64,000 nucleotides of DNA from Pseudomonas beijingensis (GTDB taxonomy: Bacteria; Pseudomonadota; Gammaproteobacteria; Pseudomonadales; Pseudomonadaceae). Both the position numbers and the translations under genes were made by a program. The stretch lies in contig NZ_CP117425.1 in the NCBI RefSeq assembly GCF_030687295.1, positions 2,980,001 to 3,044,000 of the forward strand, read 5' to 3'. Below the pieces are notes generated by a model. The model saw only the letters and a program-made list of their open reading frames with translations, had not been told where the DNA came from and did no database searches. This document shows, one piece after another, positions 55,418-64,000 of this stretch. Positions within the stretch are counted from its first letter, which is position 1. Every line of letters starts with the position of its first letter.

Positions 55418-55510
55418 TGTTGGAGCCGAGCTTGCTCGCGATGACGGCGGTACATTCAGTATGGATGCAAGCTGACAGACCGCTATCGCGAGCAAGCTCG
55501 CTCCCACAGG
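55418..55510. repeat. REPIN-like doublet
   Basis: Inverted copies, the left arm with a changed base order (TTGGAGCCGAGC). It lies in the 382-base gap 55274-55655 between xdhA and the divergent GntR gene, which otherwise holds the xdhA operators and the GntR promoter. Confidence 0.8.
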
Positions 55511-55655
55511 TTCTTCCACAGGTTTGGTTTCAAGGTGAAGGCTCAAACTTTTTTGCTTGAATCGTGCCAAAAACCCGCTACAGGCCCTGCGCCATGACGT
55601 ATTGAGTGCGCTACACTGCGCCGCTTGTGCAAATCGAAGAGTTTGAAGGACAACC

Positions 55656-56315
55656 ATGACGTTCAAGGCCCCGGACAGCCTCGCCGAGCAAATCGCCCAT
55701 CACCTCGCCGAACGCATCATTCGCGGCGAAATGAAACCGGGAGAGCGCATCCAGGAGCAGAAGGTCACGCTGGCGCTCAACGTCAGCCGCGGCTCGGTCC
55801 GCGAGGCCTTGCTGATCCTGGAGCGACGCCATTTGATCGCGATCCTGCCGCGCCGTGGCGCCCACGTCACCGAACTCACCGAGCACAAGGTGCGCAGCCT
55901 CTGCGCGTTGATGAGCGAGCTGTACATCCTGCTGGGCAACGCCGTGGCCCATGGTTGGAAAGAACAGGCCGACATGGCGCCGTTCGTGGCGATCCAGCAG
56001 CGTCTCAAGGACGCCTACGCACGCCAGGACATCCGCACTTTCGTCGATGAAAGCTTCAGCGTGATGCGCGCCGCCTATCCGTTTGCCAACAACCCGTACC
56101 TGCAGGAAACCGTCGAGAACCTGCAACCGGCCATGAGCCGCGCCTATTTCCTGGCCCTGGAGCAGCGCAAGGCGGAAATGAGCGAATTCCTCGACCTGTT
56201 CCAGCGCCTGCTCGCCGCCGTGCTGGCCCGTGATTTGCCGCAGATCCGCATCGTGCTCACGGCTTACGCCCAGCGCAGTTGCGATCTGGTGGTTGCTGCC
56301 CTGACGGCGGCCTGA
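55656..56315 (+). CDS. GntR-family (FCD) transcriptional regulator
   Basis: The protein has 219 residues. It has an N-terminal winged helix (ERIIRGEMKPGERIQEQKVTLALNVSRGSVREALLILERRHLI) and an FCD ligand domain. It is divergent from xdhA and ends 1 base before the smc start, matching PA1526 before smc in P. aeruginosa. It may bind the TGAC-N6-GTCA pair upstream of xdhA, but regulation of other genes is equally possible. Confidence 0.87.
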   Translation: MTFKAPDSLAEQIAHHLAERIIRGEMKPGERIQEQKVTLALNVSRGSVREALLILERRHLIAILPRRGAHVTELTEHKVRSLCALMSELYILLGNAVAHGWKEQADMAPFVAIQQRLKDAYARQDIRTFVDESFSVMRAAYPFANNPYLQETVENLQPAMSRAYFLALEQRKAEMSEFLDLFQRLLAAVLARDLPQIRIVLTAYAQRSCDLVVAALTAA

Positions 56316-56316
56316 C

Positions 56317-59300
56317 GTGCGGCTCAAGTGCATCAAGTTGGCGGGGTTCAAATCCTTCGTCGACCCGACCACGGTGAACTTCCCCAGTAACATGGCGGCG
56401 GTGGTCGGGCCCAATGGTTGCGGCAAGTCGAACATCATCGACGCCGTGCGCTGGGTGATGGGCGAAAGTTCGGCCAAGAACCTGCGCGGCGAGTCGATGA
56501 CCGACGTCATCTTCAACGGCTCCACCAGTCGCAAGCCGGTGAGCCAGGCGAGCATCGAGCTGGTGTTCGATAACTCCGACGGCACCCTGGTGGGCGAGTA
56601 CGCGGCCTATGCGGAAATCTCCATTCGTCGCAAAGTGACCCGCGACAGCCAGAACAGCTATTTCCTCAACGGTGCCAAGTGCCGGCGTCGCGACATCACC
56701 GACATTTTCCTCGGCACCGGCCTGGGCCCGCGCAGCTACTCGATCATCGAACAGGGCATGATCTCCAAGCTGATCGAAGCCAAGCCCGAAGATCTGCGCA
56801 ATTTCATCGAAGAAGCCGCCGGTATTTCCAAATACAAGGAGCGACGGCGCGAGACCGAAAACCGCATTCGTCGCACTCACGAAAATCTGGCACGCCTGAC
56901 CGATCTGCGCGAAGAACTCGAACGCCAGCTTGAACGTCTGCACCGTCAGGCCGAGGCCGCGAAAAAGTACCAGGAATACAAGGGCGAGGAGCGCCAGCTC
57001 AAGGCCCAACTGTCGGCCCTGCGCTGGCAGGCGTTGAACGAGCAGGTCGGCCAGCGTGAGGCGATCATCGGCAACCAGGAAGTCAGCTTCGAAGCCCTGG
57101 TGGCCGAGCAGCGTAATGCGGACGCCGCCATCGAGCGCCTGCGCGACGGCCACCATGACCTGTCCGAGCGCTTCAATCTGGTGCAAGGACGTTTCTATTC
57201 CGTGGGGGGTGACATCGCCCGGGTCGAGCAGAGCATCCAGCATGGGCAGCAACGGCTGCGGCAGTTGCAGGATGACTTGAAGGAAGCCGAGCGGGCGCGC
57301 CTGGAAACCGAATCGCACCTGGGCCACGACCGCACCCTGCTGTTGACCCTCGGCGAAGAGCTGGACAGGCTGACGCCGGAGCAGGAAATCACCAGCGCCG
57401 CCGCCGAAGAGGCTGCCGCGGCCTTGGAAGAAGCCGAACTGACCATGCATGGCTGGCAAGAGCAGTGGGATAGTTTCAATCTGACCTCGGCCGAGCCGCG
57501 GCGTCAGGCTGAAGTCCAGCAGTCGCGCATCCAGCAGTTGGAAAGCAGCATGGAGCGCCTGGCCGAACGTCAGCGCCGCTTGTCCGAAGAACGCGCGTTG
57601 CTCGCGGCGGACCCGGAAGACGCCGCGATCCTGGAACTGAGCGAGCAGCTGGCGACCAGCGAAGCCACCCTCGAAGACCTGCAGGCCAGCGAAGACGCCC
57701 AAGTCGAACGCCTTGAGCAACTGCGCCAGGCCTTGCAATTGGCTTTGCAGAACCAGCAGCAGGGCCAGGGTGAGTTGCAGCGGCTCAATGGGCGCCTGGC
57801 TTCGCTGGAGGCCTTGCAGCAAGCGGCGCTGGATCCGGGCACTGGCGCCGCCGAATGGCTGCGCGACCAGCACTTGGCCGAGCGTCCGCGACTGGCCGAG
57901 GGCCTGAAGGTCGATGCCGGTTGGGAGCTGGCGGTGGAAACCGTGCTGGGGGCCGACCTGCAAGCGGTGCTAGTGGATGACTTCGGCGGCTTCGACCTGT
58001 CGGGCTTCACCCAGGGCGATCTGCGTCTGCTCAGCCCGGCCGGCGACGGCGTGCGAATCCCCGGCAGCTTGCTGGACAAGGTCGAGGCCCAGGTCGACCT
58101 GTCGCCCTGGCTCGGGCAGGTCAAACCGGTGGACAGCCTTGAACAGGCCTTGGCCCTGCGTGGGCAATTGGCGGCCGGCGAAAGCCTGATCAGTCGTGAC
58201 GGGTATTGGGTTGGCCGGCATTTCCTGCGGGTGCGCCGGGCCAGCGAAGCCGAAAGCGGCATGCTCGCCCGCGGCCAGGAAATTCAGCGCCTGGGCGCCG
58301 AGCGCGAAGAGCGTGAGGCCAGCGTCGAAGCCCTGGAAACCGAATTGCAAAACCTGCGGGCGCAACAGCGTCAGCAGGAGAACGGCCGCGAGCACCTGCG
58401 GCGGCTGTTGCAGGATGAAGCGCGCCAGCAAGGCGAGCTCAAGGCGCAGTTGTCGGCCGGCAAGGCCAAGGTTGAACAACTGGCGCTGCGCCGCACCCGC
58501 CTCGATGAAGAGATCGCCGAACTGGGCGAGCAGCGGGCGCTGGAGCACGAACAGATCGGCGAGGCGCGCTTGCAACTGCAAGAAGCCCTCGATGCCATGG
58601 CGCTGGACACCGAGCAGCGCGAGTTGCTGCTGGCCCAGCGTGACAGCTTGCGTGAGCGCCTGGACCGGGTGCGCCAGGAAGCGCGCCAGCACAAGGACCA
58701 TGCCCATCAGTTGGCGGTGCGCCTGGGCTCGCTCAAGGCCCAGCACGATTCCACGCGCCAGGCCTTGGAACGGCTGGAAATGCAGTCCGAGCGCCTGACC
58801 GAAAAACGCGAGCAGTTGAGCCTCAATCTGGAGGAGGGCGAGGCGCCGCTGGAAGAGCTGCGTCTCAAGCTCGAGGAGTTGCTCGACAAGCGCATGAGCG
58901 TCGACGAAGAACTCAAGACCGCGCAGATCGCCTTGGAGGACGCCGACCGCGAACTGCGCGACGCCGAAAAGCGCCGCAGCCAGGCCGAGCAGCAATCCCA
59001 ACTGATCCGCGGCCAGATGGAACAGCAACGCATGGAGTGGCAAGCCCTGACGGTGCGGCGCAAAGCCTTGCAGGACCAGTTGCTGGAAGACGGCTACGAC
59101 CTCGATGGCGTGCTCGCCACCCTGGTGGCCGGAGCGAACGAGAAGGATGCCGAGGAAGAACTGGAACGCATTGCCCAGCGCATCCAGCGCCTGGGGGCAA
59201 TCAACCTGGCGGCCATCGACGAGTACCAGCAGCAGTCCGAGCGCAAGCGCTACCTGGACGCCCAGAACGATGATCTGGTGGAAGCGCTGGAGACCCTGGA

Positions 59301-59805
59301 AAACGTCATCCGCAAGATCGACAAGGAAACCCGCAACCGCTTCAAGGATACCTTTGATCAGATCAACGGCGGTTTGCAGGCACTTTTTCCAAAAGTTTTC
59401 GGTGGTGGCAGCGCCTACTTGGAACTGACGGGCGAAGATTTACTCGATACAGGGGTGACAATCATGGCGCGTCCTCCTGGCAAGAAGAACAGCACCATCC
59501 ATTTGCTCTCCGGCGGCGAAAAGGCGCTGACAGCGCTGGCCCTGGTCTTTGCCATTTTCAAATTGAACCCGGCGCCGTTCTGCATGCTCGACGAAGTCGA
59601 CGCGCCATTGGACGACGCCAACGTAGGCCGTTACGCACGGCTGGTGAAGGAGATGTCTGAAACGGTGCAGTTCATCTACATCACCCACAACAAGATCGCC
59701 ATGGAAATGGCCGATCAGTTGATGGGGGTGACCATGCACGAGCCGGGCTGTTCGCGACTGGTGGCGGTGGATGTGGAGGAGGCCATGGCTCTGGTGGATG
59801 CCTGA
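56317..59805 (+). CDS. smc: Chromosome segregation ATPase SMC
   Basis: The protein has 1162 residues. The N-terminal Walker A is GPNGCGKSN (in VVGPNGCGKSNIIDAVRWVMGE), followed by long coiled coils (residues about 170-500 and 660-1000), a hinge region around residues 505-650, and a C-terminal signature LLSGGEKALTALAL and Walker B MLDEVDAPLDD. GTG start, immediately after the GntR gene. Works with ScpA/ScpB in chromosome compaction and segregation. Confidence 0.96.
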   Translation: MRLKCIKLAGFKSFVDPTTVNFPSNMAAVVGPNGCGKSNIIDAVRWVMGESSAKNLRGESMTDVIFNGSTSRKPVSQASIELVFDNSDGTLVGEYAAYAEISIRRKVTRDSQNSYFLNGAKCRRRDITDIFLGTGLGPRSYSIIEQGMISKLIEAKPEDLRNFIEEAAGISKYKERRRETENRIRRTHENLARLTDLREELERQLERLHRQAEAAKKYQEYKGEERQLKAQLSALRWQALNEQVGQREAIIGNQEVSFEALVAEQRNADAAIERLRDGHHDLSERFNLVQGRFYSVGGDIARVEQSIQHGQQRLRQLQDDLKEAERARLETESHLGHDRTLLLTLGEELDRLTPEQEITSAAAEEAAAALEEAELTMHGWQEQWDSFNLTSAEPRRQAEVQQSRIQQLESSMERLAERQRRLSEERALLAADPEDAAILELSEQLATSEATLEDLQASEDAQVERLEQLRQALQLALQNQQQGQGELQRLNGRLASLEALQQAALDPGTGAAEWLRDQHLAERPRLAEGLKVDAGWELAVETVLGADLQAVLVDDFGGFDLSGFTQGDLRLLSPAGDGVRIPGSLLDKVEAQVDLSPWLGQVKPVDSLEQALALRGQLAAGESLISRDGYWVGRHFLRVRRASEAESGMLARGQEIQRLGAEREEREASVEALETELQNLRAQQRQQENGREHLRRLLQDEARQQGELKAQLSAGKAKVEQLALRRTRLDEEIAELGEQRALEHEQIGEARLQLQEALDAMALDTEQRELLLAQRDSLRERLDRVRQEARQHKDHAHQLAVRLGSLKAQHDSTRQALERLEMQSERLTEKREQLSLNLEEGEAPLEELRLKLEELLDKRMSVDEELKTAQIALEDADRELRDAEKRRSQAEQQSQLIRGQMEQQRMEWQALTVRRKALQDQLLEDGYDLDGVLATLVAGANEKDAEEELERIAQRIQRLGAINLAAIDEYQQQSERKRYLDAQNDDLVEALETLENVIRKIDKETRNRFKDTFDQINGGLQALFPKVFGGGSAYLELTGEDLLDTGVTIMARPPGKKNSTIHLLSGGEKALTALALVFAIFKLNPAPFCMLDEVDAPLDDANVGRYARLVKEMSETVQFIYITHNKIAMEMADQLMGVTMHEPGCSRLVAVDVEEAMALVDA

Positions 59806-60063
59806 AGAACCGGTTGTAGGGCTTCTGCTTCGAACGCTGTAGGTATTTTTTACCCGGGTGGCTGATGTTCAATTCACAGATTGGGCACAAGCCTATGCGA
59901 CAGACGGTGTAAAGTTATCTTTGGTCGTGCTAGTTTAATGTCAATTTTTCGTATGCGTGGGCAAAACGCCATTCAGAACATAGAGTTGGCGCCACGTTTT
60001 AAAGCGGTTTGCAAATAGCTAAGCCCCTTATTTTTCAGCATTTTTATAGAGGCACGGGATTAC
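59806..60063. other. smc-zipA intergenic region
   Basis: This 258-base gap has a locally lower GC content. No gene is supported. It should hold the zipA promoter; AT-rich stretches near 59920-59955 and 60025-60055 are candidates. Confidence 0.4.
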
Positions 60064-60909
60064 ATGGAAATCGGTCTGCGCGAGTGGCTGATCGTCATCG
60101 GCATCATTGTCATTGCCGGTATTCTTTTCGACGGCTGGCGTCGCATGCGCGGCGGCAAGGGGAAACTGAAGTTTCGCCTGGATCGCAGCCTGTCGAACCT
60201 GCCCGATGAGGATGACAGCGCCGAACTGCTGGGCCCGCCGCGGGTGCTGGACACCCACAAGGAGCCGCAGCTGGATGAACACGACTTGCCGTCGATGAGC
60301 GCGCCTGCCCGTGAGCCACGGGAGACAGGTTCCAAGCGCGGCAAGCGCAACAGCGAGCCGTCCCAGGGTGATTTGAACCTGAACCTCGACTTGGATGGCG
60401 GGCCGAGCTTCAGCAGTCGCGACGGCGACTTCCCGGACGAGAGCAAGACCCCGAGCGTCGACAAGGACCAGGCCCAGGCTGAAGAAGTGCTGGTGATCAG
60501 CGTCATCTGCCGCGACCCGGCCGGCTTCAAGGGCCCGGCGTTGCTGCAGAACATCCTCGAAAGCGGCCTGCGTTTCGGCGAGATGGACATTTTTCACCGT
60601 CACGAAAGCATGGCCGGCAACGGCGAGGTGCTGTTCTCCATGGCCAACGCGGTCAAGCCCGGTGTGTTCGACCTGGACGACATCGATCATTTCAGCACGC
60701 CGGCGGTGAGCTTCTTCCTCGGCCTGCCTGGCCCGCGTCATCCCAAACAGGCCTTCGACGTGATGGTGGCCGCGGCTCGCAAGCTGTCCCAGGAGCTCAA
60801 TGGCGAACTGAAGGATGACCAGCGCAGCGTGCTGACCGCCCAGACCATCGAGCATTACCGCCAGCGCATCGTCGAATTCGAGCGCCGGGCACTGACGCAG
60901 AAGCGCTAA
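60064..60909 (+). CDS. zipA: Cell division protein ZipA
   Basis: The protein has 281 residues. It has an N-terminal membrane helix ([18 protein letters not shown]), a charged Asp/Ser/Pro-rich linker (residues 30-140) and a C-terminal FtsZ-binding domain ([46 protein letters not shown]). It tethers FtsZ filaments to the inner membrane. Order smc-zipA-ligA is conserved in pseudomonads. Confidence 0.95.
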   Translation: MEIGLREWLIVIGIIVIAGILFDGWRRMRGGKGKLKFRLDRSLSNLPDEDDSAELLGPPRVLDTHKEPQLDEHDLPSMSAPAREPRETGSKRGKRNSEPSQGDLNLNLDLDGGPSFSSRDGDFPDESKTPSVDKDQAQAEEVLVISVICRDPAGFKGPALLQNILESGLRFGEMDIFHRHESMAGNGEVLFSMANAVKPGVFDLDDIDHFSTPAVSFFLGLPGPRHPKQAFDVMVAAARKLSQELNGELKDDQRSVLTAQTIEHYRQRIVEFERRALTQKR

Positions 60910-60939
60910 AGTCGCCAGAGTCTTTATGGCTAGGGCTTT

Positions 60940-60983
60940 TTGTGGCGAGGGAGCTTGCTCCCGCTGGGGGCGAAGCCCCCCCA
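60940..60983. repeat. REP of a second family (GAGGGAGCTTGCTCCC)
   Basis: TGTGGCGAGGGAGCTTGCTCCC followed by a GGGGGCGAAGCCCCC hairpin. This core differs from the GCGAGC family found elsewhere in the window and resembles another P. fluorescens REP group. Confidence 0.75.
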
Positions 60984-60994
60984 AAAAGTCTTGA

Positions 60995-63400
<2,406 letters not shown>

Positions 63401-63412
63401 GGGTGCTCGGCT

Positions 63413-63547
63413 TTTTGTGGCGAGGGAGCTTGCTCCCGCTGGGTGGCGCAGCCGCCCCAATCGGGGCGACCCAATCCTCCTGGTGGACCGCATTGGCCGG
63501 TTTTGCGACGGCTGCGCCGCCGAGCGGGAGCAAGCTCCCTCGCCACG
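63413..63547. repeat. REPIN-like doublet of the GAGGGAGCTTGCTCCC family
   Basis: TGTGGCGAGGGAGCTTGCTCCC at the left and GGGAGCAAGCTCCCTCGCCAC at the right, around about 90 bases that contain GGTGGCGCAGCCGCC and GGGGCGACCC-type hairpins. Confidence 0.8.
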
Positions 63548-63631
63548 GTTGATCGGCGCTATGACGCAGCGCTTTGGAACGATCATGAACGTAAGGTGAT
63601 CTAGTCTTGCAGGCTCCAGGGAGAGATCGCC

Positions 63632-64000
63632 ATGTACCGCTTCTTCGAACAACTGAGCTCACGCATCGCCGCGCCGTTCCTGGGCGATCGGTCACGTAAC
63701 AGCAAGGTCTGGCCGTGCCGCTGCGGCCAGTCGTTGTTCTTTCGCAACAGCCAATGCCTGGCCTGCCTGGCGGCCCTGGGGTATCAACCCGAGCAGAGTC
63801 GCCTGTCGTCCTTGCAACCCGGTGAGCAGCCCGACACCTGGACGCTGGATGCCGATCCGCACGCCGGGCTGTTCCGCCGTTGCGCCAACCTCGACACCCC
63901 GGCTGCCTGCAATTGGCTGCTGCCGGACAATGGGCGCGATACCCTGTGCATCGCCTGCAGCCTGAATCGCACCATCCCCGACCTGTCGATTCCGGAAAAC
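63632..64000 (+). CDS. Zinc-ribbon protein, putative zinc-binding peptidase (DUF2248-like), N-terminal part
   Basis: The gene runs off the window; 123 residues are visible. GGAGAG precedes ATG 63632. A zinc ribbon is seen in WPCRCGQSLFFRNSQCLACLAALGY, and further cysteines in RRCANLDTPAACNW and CIACSLN. The N-terminus resembles proteins annotated as putative zinc-binding metallopeptidases next to ligA in pseudomonads (PA1530 position). The catalytic part, if present, is outside the window, so the peptidase label is tentative. Confidence 0.7.
   Translation, partial: MYRFFEQLSSRIAAPFLGDRSRNSKVWPCRCGQSLFFRNSQCLACLAALGYQPEQSRLSSLQPGEQPDTWTLDADPHAGLFRRCANLDTPAACNWLLPDNGRDTLCIACSLNRTIPDLSIPEN

Overview
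This window is chromosomal DNA from a fluorescent Pseudomonas, most likely a member of the P. fluorescens complex. The evidence is the pyoverdine genes (the end of PvdL, PvdH and an MbtH-like protein), the cmaX-crfX-cmpX-sigX-oprF cluster, an rmf leader of the Pseudomonas type, high GC content, and about twenty copies of a GTGGGAGCGAGC/GCTCGCTCCCAC REP palindrome, mostly paired as REPIN-like doublets. No phage, insertion sequence, CRISPR array, tRNA or rRNA was seen. Nearly all genes are recognisable housekeeping or conserved accessory genes.

Layout. (1) 1-13.6 kb: the last epimerisation domain and the diaminobutyrate-specific module of the chromophore synthetase PvdL; an alpha/beta hydrolase; a periplasmic disulfide/copper block (dsbG, a TlpA-like protein and dsbD on the minus strand, divergent from a two-component system); a GNAT acetyltransferase; then pvdH and an MbtH-like gene, each preceded by a PvdS-type box. 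PvdH makes the diaminobutyrate that the visible PvdL module loads. (2) 13.8-24.9 kb: a LysR regulator with a divergent secreted DJ-1 protein, ppsR/ppsA, a hydrolase, rraA, and cmaX-crfX-cmpX-sigX-oprF. (3) 25.2-37.0 kb, minus strand: a full nitrate assimilation regulon (nasS-nasT, transporter, PP2C/kinase fusion, nirB-nirD-nitrate reductase-cobA). (4) 37.2-46.6 kb: pyrD, rmf, rlmKL, a diguanylate cyclase, dacB, yggL. (5) 46.7-56.3 kb: a BenE-type transporter, a GntR regulator, and purine catabolism genes xdhA-xdhB-xdhC-guaD, where guaD is broken by two indels; then a second GntR regulator. (6) 56.3-64 kb: smc, zipA, ligA, and the start of a zinc-ribbon protein that runs off the window.

The most interesting regulatory content is in the nitrate region. 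The leaders of nirB and of the transporter each start at a sigma-54-type promoter (GG-N10-GC), carry hairpins with six-base loops having A at position 1 and G at position 4 (the ANTAR target motif), and end in an intrinsic terminator whose 5' arm overlaps the last hexaloop hairpin. The ANTAR antiterminator NasT is encoded alongside. A third, weaker version lies directly before nasS, which suggests feedback control of nasST. Other signals are paired TGAC-N6-GTCA operators on the xdhA promoter, a four-hairpin rmf leader, a tandem array of three REPINs at 44.1-44.5 kb, and a 9-base direct repeat with 11-base period between dsbD and the response regulator.
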